Source: Glebionis coronaria (taxonomy: Eukaryota; Streptophyta; Magnoliopsida; Asterales; Asteraceae). From it: a DNA stretch of 64,000 nucleotides. The stretch spans positions 529,877,079 to 529,941,078 of the forward strand of contig CM046875.1 of NCBI GenBank assembly GCA_025667525.1, given 5' to 3'. The translations under genes were made by a program, and so were the position numbers. A model generated the notes under the pieces. That model made no database searches, was not told the DNA's origin, and worked only from the letters and a program-made list of their open reading frames with translations. This document shows positions 21,901-32,552 of this stretch, one piece after another; within the stretch, counting starts at the first letter, position 1; each line of letters starts with the position of its first letter.

Positions 21901-22930
21901 CGGCATGCATGCAGGCCCACGATCCGTGGTAGCCCGAGCCTTACGAACAGGATACTATTGGCCCACTATGCACAGGGACGCGCGAGATATGATTCGCAGG
22001 TGCAATGATTGCCAAGTGCATAGGCCAGTACCGCGGTACCCGCAGCAGGAGCTTACACCTATCACGTCCCCGTGGCCATTTTACAAATGGGGGATTGACA
22101 TTGCAGGACCATTTCCTGTAGCTGCGGGAGGGGTTAAATTCTTGATTGTTGCAATGGATTACTTTACACGATGGATAGAAGCCAAGGCAGTAAAATCTAT
22201 CACGGGTAAGCAGGTAAAAAAGTTTGTGTGGGAACACATCGTATGCCGTTTCGGTCTACCTGGAGAAATTATATCGGACAACGGCAAACAGTTCACGGAT
22301 AACCCATTCAAAGACTGGTGTGCATCATTGAACATCAAGCGGCGCTTCGCGTCTGTCAAGCATCCACAAACGAACGGCCTTGTCGAACGAGCAAATAGGA
22401 GCTTGGGGAATGGAATCAAGGCGCGGCTGGATGAGCGACAGGGCAAATGGGTCGATGAATTGTCGCACGTGCTATGGGCACATAGAACCATGATAAAAAC
22501 AGCCAATGGAGATACTCCGTTTGCATTGGCTTACGACACTGAAGCCGTTATACCAGCAGAAATAGGGATGCCTACTATCCGCACGGCGGAGGTTAATGCA
22601 GTCACAAACGATGGACAACTGCGAATCAACCTGGATCTGTTGGAAGAAAAAAGGGAAATAGCAGCCATCAATGAAGCTAAGTCCAAGGCTAAGATGAAGG
22701 CTTATTACGATGCCAAAGTCAAGGGTGTTTCTTTTCGACTGGGAGACTACGTCTATCGTGCTAACGAAGCAAGTCGAGTGGAAAATACAGGAAAATTGGG
22801 CCCTAAATGGGAAGGACCGTATGAAGTCATTGAAACCTTGGGACGAGGCGCGTACAAGTTACGCGACATGGATGGCCGCGACCTAGAGCGCACATGGAAC
22901 ATCGCCAATCTAAAAAGGTGCTATCTTTGA
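18941..22930 (+). CDS. G2 pol polyprotein: protease, RT, RNase H, second RNase H, integrase
   Basis: The frame continues from gag after one TAG; the first Met codon is at 19136, giving 1264 residues without interruption. CEFHNDKGHGTEEC at about 18956-18997 is a CX2HX4HX4C zinc motif. Counting from 19136, the protease active site is DGGSS (about 54), where DTG or DSG is usual. RT has YVDD (about 411). The gypsy-type RNase H follows (LSATHGAISAVLM). A second, Tat-specific RNase H has TDGSS, NNEAEY and VDSRL (about 697-770). Integrase has an HHCC zinc finger (about 915-962), catalytic D, D and E in DIAG, SDNGKQF and NGLVERA (about 985, 1046, 1082), and a GPY-like tail (WEGPYEVI). All key residues are present, so the enzymes could be active if translated. 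Confidence 0.92.
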   Translation, partial: GSRFCEFHNDKGHGTEECIQLKKHIESLIKSGKLKHLVKDWKDGKDNNKKYDKKDPQKDKPSTIYMIQSRQRRTRQKIGQKFSRGKEISFPLITASDVVDAPLTIEISIGTHNVRRMYVDGGSSAEVLYEHCFVQLCPEIRSQLVPATSPLTGFSGDTIWPIGQLRLLVTIGNEEHSTTTWMNFMVIRSHSPYNGIIGRPGILAIRAVPSTAHGMIKFPVDGGIVTIYNTVVPTSECHTVTTPAPPVPPKDGAPPPNWKVAIHPDYPEHEVSIGGALSDSGKRAMCALLSANLDIFAWEPKHMTGVPRTIAEHKLQIRQGYQPIKQKKRGQAPERSQVILEEVRKLVDAGIMREVYYHEWLSNPVMVKKHDGSWRMCVDFTDLNKACPQDCYPLPEIDWKVESLCGYPFKCFLDAYKGYHQIQMAEEDEEKTAFHTSQGVYCYTKMPFGLKNAGATYQRLVDKAFESQIGRNLEVYVDDLVIKSHTEEALLRDVQETFDTLRRINMKLNPKKCTFGATEGMFLGYLIDPNGIKPCPEKTDAVIRLPSPQTRKEVQSLNGKLAGLNRFLSKSAEKSLPLFKTLKKCIRKGDFRWTKEAEEAFGQLKQHLASLPMLVAPRPKEELVMYLSATHGAISAVLMTDRDTIQTPVYFISRTLQGAELNYSPMEKLVLALVFATKRLRRYFQAHPIVVITDQPIKQVISRPDVAGRLEKWSILLGGHNISYRPRTAVKGQILADFLIEKPDEEEPIIKQEEAPAEPWVLFTDGSSCTDGSGAGLILTNPEGMEFTYALRFEFTATNNEAEYQALIAGLKIAARMGVRNLEAYVDSRLVANHILGGYVAKEDNMVRYLEKVKSLIATFSKFSIKQVPRGENKKADALSKIASTSFAHLSKQVLVEILKEKSITEGEVTAIVEEEGPTWMTPIINYLTNETLPDEEKAARRVKRKSQHFELREGILYKRSFLQPWLRCVGPRQAAYVISDIHEGLCGMHAGPRSVVARALRTGYYWPTMHRDARDMIRRCNDCQVHRPVPRYPQQELTPITSPWPFYKWGIDIAGPFPVAAGGVKFLIVAMDYFTRWIEAKAVKSITGKQVKKFVWEHIVCRFGLPGEIISDNGKQFTDNPFKDWCASLNIKRRFASVKHPQTNGLVERANRSLGNGIKARLDERQGKWVDELSHVLWAHRTMIKTANGDTPFALAYDTEAVIPAEIGMPTIRTAEVNAVTNDGQLRINLDLLEEKREIAAINEAKSKAKMKAYYDAKVKGVSFRLGDYVYRANEASRVENTGKLGPKWEGPYEVIETLGRGAYKLRDMDGRDLERTWNIANLKRCYL

Positions 22931-23683
22931 AAGCTATGGCTCCCGCATGGATACTTCGCTCTGAGCGGTCTCAATAAAAACCATGCGGGTTTATTTGTCT
23001 TACTTGTTTTTCTTATGTTTGTTTTAGTTTCCTTTATGAACTTTTTTTTTAGGACTTGTCATTATTCAAACAAAAATGTAAACGTTCTAATAAAATGCCG
23101 TGGTGCCTAGCTAACTCCATGGCCTGTTTCGTGCAAATTATTTTCCTCTTTGTTAGATTCTTTGATTAGCCGTATGAATTTTACTTGTGTCATAATATGC
23201 CATGTTTCTTTTCATATGCATTCTCTCGAAATACCGTACATGTACCATACGCCTCCAGGTGGGGTAAGAGGATTAAGTGAACCTACTAATTCAACTTGCC
23301 GCGTAAGAGGGATGCAACCCCAGCCGCACGGATCACGTATCCTTACTAGACACCTTACTCACAAGACGTTGGGGTAAGTTTCATATGCTATAGCCGTACT
23401 GTGCTCTGCATAGTAAAGACGCACGTCGCACGTCTAGTAAATTATGGACTTGTGTGTATTTTCTTTGTGAGTAAGACGTGGTAAATCATGCGGTATGGAA
23501 CTACAATGTTTCGAACACAAGCACAAATACACAGGTTTCCAAACAAATCAAAATTGCCGTGGTTACCCACGGACCTATATACAAAACATGAAAATTGTTA
23601 GCCGTGTACATACACGGACGAATCAAAACAATACATATTCATAGATTACAAAACAAGTGTTTGATTGTAGATAAAGGAGCATC
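22931..23683. other. G2 spacer between pol and the antisense gene
   Basis: Just after the pol stop, a 9-bp inverted repeat (CCCGCATGG 22942-22950, CCATGCGGG 22981-22989) brackets AATAAA at 22973. This is a possible sense-strand 3' end signal. The rest is non-coding and should hold the 3' end of the opposite-strand gene. Sense and antisense transcripts would converge here. Confidence 0.45.
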
Positions 23684-26525
23684 CTAAATTGAGGGGAGAA
23701 ACTTACCCATCTCTGCTTGTTCTTCCACCAGACGCGGCAACCATTCATCACGCTCTCCCCGCTTCTGGGCTTGGGCCGCGGTCCTTTCCAACACCACGTC
23801 TAGGGGTTCCTCGTCAAGTACGACCCTGGTTACGTCCTCATATACAGGAAGGGTTAGAGGAAAGGAAGCAGTGGAAGACGTACTAGGACTAAGCTTCTCC
23901 ATGATTTCAGTATTCGGGGCATCTTTGGTGGCCTCTAGCTCATCCAGGAATGGGTAATGCAAATCTTGCATCGCGGCCATGGAGGCAGTCATCTTGCTGG
24001 CGGCTTCGGGCTTAAAGAAGGTATGGTGGGCGATGTCCCCACCTTTGGTGATCAGTTCAGCAGCCTCAACCATTCCTTCGTGCCGTCCATGGTCAATACC
24101 ATCAGATACAAGGTTGGCAATTTGTTGTACAAAGGATGGGGCCTCTAGCACCTTCGTCACGGCCAGGCGTGCTCCATGCCCAACCATCCACCTACGGCCC
24201 GCAATGGCTGTTAGCAGTTGGGGGCACAGTACATTGTCACGCTCAGCGGTCAGAGCATCAATCACCAATTCTTTTTGGGCAACTGCCTCTTTCAGCTCTT
24301 GGGTGGTGGCCCTTTCCTCAGCAAGGTCTGTCTGCATTTTTTCCATGTCTTGGACGGCCAAATGCGCGTCCTCTAGCTTCTGGTTCAGAACATCTACTTG
24401 GTTGGCGTAAGAATGGGCAGAGGCTTCGGCCGTGGTTACCTATAATGAAAGACGTGTTAGTACATTCATTGTTGGTATATATGGGTGGTGTGGCACGGAT
24501 ATGTACCTTGGTGTTTGCAGCATCTAATTGAGACTCAAGGTGGGCTACTTGCTGATCGTGTTCACTCGCACGGGCCGATTGTGTCTTGATTGTTGCCTCA
24601 GCATTCGCCAGTTTGGATTGGAGGTCAGCAATCAGGGCTTCATTATCTTCAATCATTTTTTCCCTCCGTCCAACTTTCCTCTTGAGAGATTCGACGTGCC
24701 CAAGGGCAGCTTCAAACCTGACTCTCATCGCGGTTCCCATCGCCATTTGATGTACAAGCGTCCCATTATACTCATCAGCCAAATCCGCATGATTGAGTGA
24801 GTTTACCTCTTGCACCAAGCTTGGTGGTATGCAGTTGTTAAGGTACTCACGACACTCCTCAGCACTCCTCAATCGCGACGCTGTGGTAATGGTCCATATA
24901 GGGTTAAAAGGTTGGGGAGCACCGGATGTGGGGAAGTCTTGGGAAAGCAGGGGTGAACCATCTTCAAAAACAGGGCCGGACTTTGTGGGGGCCGCAGGAT
25001 TTTCTTCGACAGCTTTTCCTTTCTCCTTATTCACTTGGGTGTCAGAAGGAGGTGCGGCCTCAGCTTGGTTGTCCCTGTGACATGAGTATCATGAAATATC
25101 TTAAGTATGGCTAGGAAAAAAAAAGAGAAGACATTCTTGCATATTTGGATGGTTTCTTACATATTGCTTCTTGCTCCTTCGGAGGCAGTTGGGGCAATTT
25201 GGGTGACGGGATCGACATGAGTGACCCGGTTAGCCTCGGAACCCTGGGTGGCACTCCCAACAGATTGATACATAGGGTGGTCTTCTCGAAGCTTCTTGCG
25301 GGGAGCATTGTGTTCACCAATCTCGGCCGATGCAGTCTCGCCTGCACGGTTCCCCCTCTTCCGGGTGCGCCTAGTGAGGGGCTGTGCTGTGATTTCAGCA
25401 ATCTCCTCTTCGGCCTCCTCATCTTCGTCCAAGTTAACATGCTGTTGCACTTCATCATCATCATCATCGCCCATCAGTCGGCGAATGGTGGAGTCGGTTT
25501 CGATATTGTCTCCCTGTTGTTCTCTATGAGGTGAGGAAGGCCCGGCTCCCCCTTGGTTCATCTGGTCATTATCATCACCATGATCTCCATGTTCTCCGTC
25601 AGAATGGGGATCAGGCACGGCTTCCAAGGCAACCGTCACTGGTCGGGTGTGCTCAAGGAGGGGCTGTTCATTTTCACGGAGAGGGCGGAGACCTTCCGGC
25701 ACAAGCTTTGGATCGCCCTGGCGCAACAGTCCAAAAAAGTTCATCTCTGTCCAGCACAAAACAATAGATGTTAGTTATTATACAAACAGATGTATGCATT
25801 CTTATTGACGTACGGATGATTAGCCTACCTTCGCCCTGCCTTCTCCAAAAAACAGGATACCTATTGGAGGGACCAAAGTAATTGCGGCTAATTCCTAGCA
25901 AGCATAAGAATGATTCCGGTAGGTTTCTGTGGAATCCAGTCCTATTTAGATCTAACTCCTGAGAGTGAAGGGGATTGTATGTACTGGCGTGCGGCTTAGG
26001 GTCGTGCGGGAATCTGTTCCTAATGATGAAATCACCCGGCCATACCACTGCGTCAATGAAAAAGTAATGGTCATACCAATTTTTCAGTGAATCCATTGGT
26101 TTGTTGTGTGATTGTGGGCTGTTGGAGGCTCGTTTTTTGAAAGATACCCAACCGTTCACTAAGTTGGGGGTGTAAAACAACCTAAATAACTCTACGGTTG
26201 GGGGGATTCTCCTAGCACGGCAAAGGATCTCGAATTGGCTAATTTTACAGGCACCTATGCAGTGGAGCTGACTAATGTGTACATTATAATATCCTAACAG
26301 ATCTACGAGAAAGTGGGTGAAAGGGATGCGGTAATTAGCCGCATCAAACAGGCGAGTATAGAGGCCTATCTTACCCGCTGGAGCCTCAGTTATAAGGTCC
26401 CCGACGCCAGGAAGTGAGGGGTGTAGGTTGGAAGGGATGAAGTAATTTGTACAAAAATGGTTTAACTGGTCTTGGGACATGACATTTAGCACGGATCCGA
26501 TGGTAGGGCTGTTTCTATTGGCCAT
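23684..26525 (-). CDS. Antisense four-exon gene of G2, 868-residue accessory protein
   Basis: Exons on the minus strand: 26525-25829, 25746-25161, 25074-24507 and 24439-23684. Introns of 82, 86 and 67 bp are all GT-AG, and exon phases join exactly to 2607 bases ending in a stop. Residues 1-232 resemble plant proteins annotated 'putative gypsy type transposon' (PF04195 type), with GKIGLYTRLF, HISQLHCIGACKISQFEILC and MDSLKNWYDHYFFIDAV. Residues about 233-428 are acidic with a DDDDDE run and basic RRTRKRG and RKKLRED patches, possibly nuclear localisation signals. From about 490 the protein is largely coiled coil, then a variable tail. Additional antisense reading frames between pol and the 3' LTR are known in some Tat elements; their role is not established. 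No stop or frameshift occurs. Function unknown. Confidence 0.88.
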
Positions 26526-27050
26526 TACTAAAAAAGAGTGTAAGGACGTGGTATTCTAACCTGCGTGTGAAGGGATCCGTGCGTACTTGGTTCAAGATAA
26601 AAGGAAAGCTTTAATGGCAGAAATGGAGGTTGTGAACTGTGTGTTTCACACAGCCGTAGGGGTGGCTTATTTATAGGGTTACCTTGAGGGTCACAGCCTG
26701 TTGGATAAGTGCCACGTGTTGGCCACTATTCTTAATCGTGTGGCTAGGGGGCAACTGGCAAGTGAAACGTCAGGTGGGACCTACGGGTCATATCTGACCC
26801 ACACGTTTGCACTGCTCAATGTTCTGATTGTCTGCACTTTTGTCAGTCAAACAAGTCAGATGAACAGTTGTTCATGTCGGGTTATGCGGCTTTAACGTAA
26901 GACTTGGCATTTAATGATATATTTAATTTGTCTCGGCTACTATGTATCGAGCATCATTGTCCTTTGTTATGAATTCCTTGGTACGTCCGGGAGCATCTTT
27001 GTAGTCTAGAGGTTCCACCTACGGTTGTAACAACTAGACTGGGGGGGACA
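26526..27050. other. G2 promoter/leader interval and polypurine tract
   Basis: It holds the 5' flank of the antisense gene and, at 27041-27050, the sense-strand purine tract GGGGGGGACA abutting the 3' LTR. AGTCTAG and CTAGACT form an inverted repeat just before the tract. Confidence 0.6.
26664..26676 (-). promoter_or_regulatory. TATA box for the antisense gene
   Basis: On the minus strand CTATAAATAAGCC lies about 140 bases before the ATG at 26525. It sits in GC-richer sequence between the 3' LTR and the gene, so the gene seems to have its own promoter rather than using the LTR. Confidence 0.5.
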
Positions 27051-27632
27051 TGATGACGTATAGTCCCCAGCCGGGTCATTAACCCGGCCCGAGGGTACTA
27101 CCCGTATCCGGCCCATTACGTATGGGTGGGATGATGTCAGTCAGGCTTATGGGCCTGAATGAACAGTAACCGCGCACACGTGTGCGGCCCACGGCCTGGT
27201 ACGGCCGATACGGCCGACATAGGGTTAGACAGAATAATATCCTGTCTAGGGATATCTTTACCCCAATAAGAGAGGATATTCACTACCAGAATTAGAAGAT
27301 TACAATCATTCTAATTCTGGTGTTTATCTCTTCCTTGGGGCCGAAGGATCAGTGAAAGCCCACTAGGGTTTTCACTGCCTATAAAAGGAACCCCCAAGGG
27401 TTCCACAAAGGTATCACAATTCTCTCTAAACTCACATATAACCCTAAATCGATTACTTACTCTCACGCCGGAGTCTAATCGTGGGAAACCTTCCCACGGT
27501 AAGCCTAACGCGTGTTGTTTAGTGTGCAGGATCCCAACCAGAAGATTCACTTGGTGCAGGAGCCGGTACCCAGCCAACCCGAATTAAGCCTAATTCGGGT
27601 CTAACAAGGATCAACCAACTTTTGCATCAACA
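27051..27632 (+). repeat. G2 3' LTR
   Basis: It matches the 5' LTR except at 27490 (C where the 5' copy has T). It starts directly after the purine tract and ends CATCAACA before the target duplication. Confidence 0.95.
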
Positions 27633-28202
27633 AAGCTACAACACATGTAATTAATCTACCCAACAACGCTAGAGAGGGGCTAGGACTAGATTATATACAC
27701 AATCGATCAACCAAGAAAAACCAACCGAAACCCTTCGTCGATTTAGGCTTGCGATCGAACCAAAGAGAGAGGGGAAAGAGAGATTAAAGTTGTGTAGATT
27801 ATGAGGGATAAGGAGGTGTATTTATAGGCCTCAAACCCATTGTAGCCCAAGTAAATAAAAGGAAACTTTTGCCCCCCCCCCTTTTGGAGCCCTAACCGAC
27901 CGACCAAACACCCCCATGGGGTGTTCCGGAATATTCCATCCTTCTTCCTTTATATTCCTCTTACTATATATTTTTTAACACTCGTTAATACTTAACTATT
28001 AATTAATTAACGATCGTTAAAGTTATATAGTTACTTGCTCGATTTACTTTAATAAATACATAAATATATATTTATTAAATAATTAACAAATACAATAAAT
28101 ATATTTATTAAATAAATTAACTCTTTACGTATTGTGTGTAATCCCGTAATCTTGAGTTCGATCCTATCACACGACTATTAAATATAAGTCCATAAACTTA
28201 CA
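27633..28202 (-). repeat. C1 3' LTR, right part (after the G2 insertion)
   Basis: It resumes with the second AAGCT and continues collinear with the other C1 LTR to CATAAACTTACA at 28202. The minus-strand purine-rich AAGTGGGAAC abuts that end. GTAGATTATGAGGG at 27795-27808 is the empty Helitron site. A run of ten C occurs near 27872. Confidence 0.85.
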
Positions 28203-28995
28203 GTTCCCACTTGGACATATTTCGATTATCATGCTCAAATTGACTAGCGTCTAGTTACACTAGCAATGCCTCTAGTACAACTCGAGTAAGGTCTCTTGGA
28301 CAAAACCTTTTAAATGATTCATCATTTATTATTATCATTTTATTTCTAATACAATGTTAATAAGGATATGGATCTCAGTCATTCCTTTCATTAACCATTC
28401 TGTTTCTTCTTCACAGATTCAACAAGATTACCAAAACAAATTTGGGTGTGACCACACAAACATCTTACTAATCCCACGAGAGGCCCAGTTGTATTAAACT
28501 CCAAAATGAAATTGGAGGAAATAAAATTCCATATTGACTACAAGCAAAACTTATGAATTTTGCAACACTTTTAAAAATAATCCTTATAGCTACCAGTTAC
28601 GTTTAGCGTTATATTATTCCACAGAGATGCACTAGATTCATAACAGTTTCCTGGTATCTCAAGTCTAAGGATAACTATTTATGTTTTACTTGATGACAAA
28701 GATCCATAAAGGAAAAAACATATAGTTGGGATAAGTCTAATATTGATTCATCGAATATCATCCAAAATCGATCAATATACTTTCAAGTATACTCTATCGC
28801 TATTTTGATTTGCCTTAATATAATAATATTCCCATATTATTAATCGACAACGGACATTTAGCATAACATTTATGCATGGATTAAAACATGTAAAATAGGA
28901 TACACTAATTAGATAATAAAAATAAACGAAACCCAATCTTTATTTCATTATAAAATAATGTCATAACATCCTTTATCCAAATACTAATCACAGAT
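28203..28995 (-). other. C1 3' untranslated interval
   Basis: Sequence between the RNase H end and the 3' LTR on the minus strand, related to 58615-59411 in C3. The purine tract AAGTGGGAAC abuts the LTR. No other gene seen. Confidence 0.6.
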
Positions 28996-29358
28996 TTATT
29001 GCATGAGTTCGCTAGCTAGTTGCAGCCCAATCGCTTTGGCATGCTTAACTACCTTTGGTCTAGAAAAAGCCTTAGTTAAAGGATCGACTATGTTATCATC
29101 TGTGTGAACTTTTATCAATTTGATTTCACGAGCTTCAACCTGTTCTCGTATGTAGTGATGTCTACGCATAAAGTGTCTGGCGCCTTGCATGACTCCAGGG
29201 TCATTGGCAAATATTATTGCGGCAGAATTGTCACAATACATATCTATAGGTTCTTTAATTGAAGGCATCACTCCAAGATCTTCAATAAACTTCCTAATCC
29301 AAACAGCTTCCATTGCAGCTTCTGAAGCAGCCTTGTACTCAGATTGAGTAGCATGCAT
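28996..29358 (-). pseudogene. C1 RNase H domain
   Basis: 120 open codons. SEYKAASEAAMEAVWIRKF and MYCDNSAAI carry the copia RNase H acidic residues, followed by GARHFMRRHHYIREQV and VHTDDNIVDPLTKAF. It ends at the polyprotein stop, as in other copia elements. It is in the same frame as the RT C-terminal remnant at 29452-29898 but shifted relative to the rest of C1 pol, so it is not made from the intact polyprotein. Confidence 0.85.
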
Positions 29359-29451
29359 TGAAATCGTTGTCTGTTTCTTGCTCTTCCAGTCAACTGGTCC
29401 TCCATAGATAACAAAAACATAACCCGTCTGAGACTTCGTCTCGTCTTTATC

Positions 29452-30509
29452 TCATTGCCAGGTATGATAGAAACCTGTAACATTCAGTTCTGTGTCTGGT
29501 TTCCCTCCAAATACCAAAAACATATCTTTTATACTCCTCAAATACTTTAGAATATGTTTGACAACAGTCCAGTGGAGCTTCCCTGGATTATGTTGGTATC
29601 TACTGACCAAATTCTGAGCAAACGGCACATCAGGCCTTGTGCATCTTACATCATACATAATAGATCCTACAGCCGAAGCATAAGACACCTTCTGCATGTA
29701 TGCCTCCTCTTCAGTAGTTGATGCATCCATCTCATGACTCAGATTATGCTTAACTTTCATAGGTTGAAAACCTTTCATGGAATTATGCATATTATACTTC
29801 TTCAAAATCTTATCTATATAAGCATCCTGACTTAGACCTCGATAGATCTTAATTCCCGAATGTATGCAGCTTCTCCTAAATCCTTCATTAAAAAACATTT
29901 ACCAAGATAATCCTTAACAACTTTAAGTCTTGGAATGTTACTTCCCATGATTAATATTTCATCAACATATAGGACTAGGAATACTACATCACTCCCACTA
30001 GCTTTGCGATATACACATGGCTCATCACGATTCTGAATAAATCCAAACTTTTTGATTTCTTTGTCAAATTGTTTATTCCATTGACGTGATGCTTGCTTCA
30101 AACCATAAATGGAACTTTGAAGTTTGCACACATGTCCTGGATTCTCAGGATCAACATACCCTTCTGGTTGCTGCATATAAATGTCTTCATCTAAGCAAGC
30201 GTTCAAGAAGGCAGTTTTAACATCCATTTTCCATATCTCATAGTCATAGTATGTTGCTATAGCTATGATAATCCTAATAGCTCTTAAGTCTGCTACAAGA
30301 GAAATTGTCTTCTCGTAGTCTACGCCAAAAGTTTGAGTTAAACCTTTAGCTACTAAACGAGCTTTATAGGATTGTACTTTTCCGTCCATGTCGGTTTTCT
30401 TCTTGTATATCCACTTATGTCTCACTACTTTAGCATACGGTGGTGGTTCTACAAGAATCCAAACATCATTTACTTTCATGGATTTCATTTCCTCGTCCAT
30501 AGAAACCAT
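29452..30509 (-). pseudogene. C1 reverse transcriptase domain
   Basis: Two overlapping frames cover RT. 30509-29832 (225 codons) runs from KWIYKKKTDMDG through MDVKTAFLNACLDEDIYMQQ and IYGLKQASRQWNKQF to the catalytic box. 29898-29452, in another frame, covers the thumb and connection (YIDKILKKYNMHNS, CTRPDVPFAQN). A frameshift near 29870 separates them. The catalytic box reads YVDE instead of YVDD (29958-29969), losing a metal-binding aspartate. C3 keeps YVDD. Confidence 0.88.
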
Positions 30510-30620
30510 CCACTTATCCTTTTTAGGATCAAGTATGGTAGATTTATAATTGGCGGGTTCACCAAGATCCCCTAACTCATCATCATCCTCTATGTTGAGA
30601 CATATATTGCTATTTGTGTT

Positions 30621-32516
30621 TTAAATCCTTGTGGATCTACGCAGAGGAACTAATTCCGGTAGAACCGCAAGACTTTCTAGTTCTACAGGAATTACATCGC
30701 TAGTGTTTTCAGAAGGTAATGTATCTATATGACTCTCTTCAAGATCATAATTTCTCCCATTGAGTTCTTGATTTACAAGATCAGATTCAAGGAAGTCTTC
30801 ATACCTAGCAACAATCACTTTGTTCTCAGGTGGATAATAAAAGTAGTAACCCATAGTTTCCTTAGGGTATCCTACAAAGATACATTTTATAGATCGTTGT
30901 TGGAGTTTGTCACCCGAGTCACGTTTCACATACGCCTCGCAAACCCAGACCTTTAAATAACACAAATATGGCTTCTTGCCATGCTATAGTTCATATGGTG
31001 TCTTATCGATCTTCTTTTTGGGAACCATATTTAGAACGCGAACAACAGATTCTAGAGCATAATCCCAAAATGATAAAGATAAAGTTGTAAGATTAAACAT
31101 AGATCGCACCATATCCAATAATTTACCATTTATCCTTTCAGATACACCATTTTGTTGTGGAGTATAGAGAGAAGTAAGATGCTGAACAATTCCATTCTCA
31201 CTTAGATAATCTATAAACTCTTGACTTAAATATTCACCACCTCTATCAGAACGAAGAGCTTTAATCTTCTTCCCTAATTGCAGTTCTACTTCTTCTTTAA
31301 ACACTTTTAATGTTTCAAATACCTCATGTTTATGTTTAAGTAAATTAACGTAACCATAATGGCTATAATCATCAATAAATGTTAAGAAGTAGCTAGCACC
31401 TTTCCTTGACACATGTCTAAGTGGTCCACACACATCAGTATGTATTAGTCCAAGTAGACCAGTAGCTCTTTCAATATTGCTATTAAAAGGTTTCTTGATC
31501 ATCTTTCCAGAGATACAAGACTCACATTTATCAAATGATTCATCATTGATATTTTCCAAAAGACCCTTACGTTGAATCTTTTGTATACGAGTCTTCCCAA
31601 TATGGGCAAGTCTACAATGCCAAAGATAAGAAGCGTTCTTTTCAAACTTTCTCTTCTTACTCATGCTAGATTTATTATTCTTGGATTCACTATCATGCAT
31701 GTCTATTGCAAACACACCATTCACGAAAATTGCATTAAAATAGAAAATACCATTTTTCCAAACAGAAATTCCATTATTATCAATCGTGTGAAAAAATCCA
31801 TTATTTAACAAACAAGAAAAGGAAATAACACCTCTAAAATTTGTAGGTGCATAATGACAATCATTTAAAATCAGTACTAAACCTGAAGGTAAAACTAGAT
31901 TAAATGTTACTATAGCTTCAACCGCTGCTTGTGCGCCGTTCTCCACTTGCAGAAATTGTTCCCCATAGGATAGCTTCCTTTCTAGATTAAACCCCTGCAG
32001 CGTATTACAAATGTTAATACCGCATCCCATATCATATACCCAGGAATTTAATTTGTATGTTAAATCAAACAATTCAATCATAAATAAAGTACCTGAAGCT
32101 GCATCGTTCTGCTCAGACTTCTTCTTTAGTTCTCGCAATTCTTCGAGGTAAAGAGGGTAATTCCTCTTCCAGTGACCACTTGACTTGCAATGGTGACAAG
32201 TCTCATGTTTTTGAGATTTATTCTTCTTGACAAAGTTCTGCTTAGGTTTTGAATAAGTCTCAACTAGTTTGCCCTTATCACCCTTGCCTTCACCTTTCTT
32301 CTTATTCGCTTGCGGTTTTGTCTTACTCACTCTACCCTTTTTTATGGTTAGTACAGAAGGCGTAGCGGTAGATTCCTTGTCTTTCAACCCCTTTTCATAG
32401 TCAATGAGCATTGCATGTAAATCATTAAATGTCTTCCCCGTGCAATGCATATTATAGTTTCGAACGAAATCATTAAAGTCCTTGTTAAGGGACCTATTGA
32501 TCAAGTTGATAGACAT
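30621..32516 (-). pseudogene. C1 gag C-terminus, protease and integrase
   Basis: The 510-codon frame 32516-30984 contains a zinc knuckle (CHHCKSSGHWKRNC-like, with Y at the last position), a protease region with the site decayed to YDMGCG, and the integrase. The integrase has an HHCC-type start (HCRLAHIGKTR..CESC) and core motifs HTDVCGPL, FIDDYS, LRSDRGGEY and TPQQNGVSER. A TAG at 30984-30986, where C3 has tryptophan, splits off 30965-30621, the integrase tail. All these pieces share one frame with gag, so only point stops broke it. Confidence 0.88.
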
Positions 32517-32552
32517 ATTATGATCATAGGGCTGTCCTAGTGCAATGAGTTG

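Larger units (their letters stand above)
16622..27632 (+). mobile_element. Tat-clade Ty3/gypsy retrotransposon (G2), complete and young
   Basis: An 11,011-bp element flanked by the 5-bp duplication AAGCT (16617-16621 and 27633-27637). Each LTR is 582 bp and I find a single difference between them (T17061 against C27490). A primer site follows the 5' LTR and a G-rich purine tract precedes the 3' LTR. Gag and pol share one frame. Pol contains two RNase H domains, the hallmark of the Tat clade. A spliced gene lies on the opposite strand between pol and the 3' LTR. GC content is visibly higher than in the AT-rich surroundings, consistent with recent arrival. Confidence 0.95.

Noticed and set aside
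22942..22989. Bacterial-type intrinsic terminator
   Set aside because: A hairpin with AATAAA, but the context is eukaryotic; described only as a possible 3' end signal.
23979..24531. Plus-strand frames opposite the antisense gene
   Set aside because: They overlap the well-phased minus-strand exons and contain no recognisable domain.
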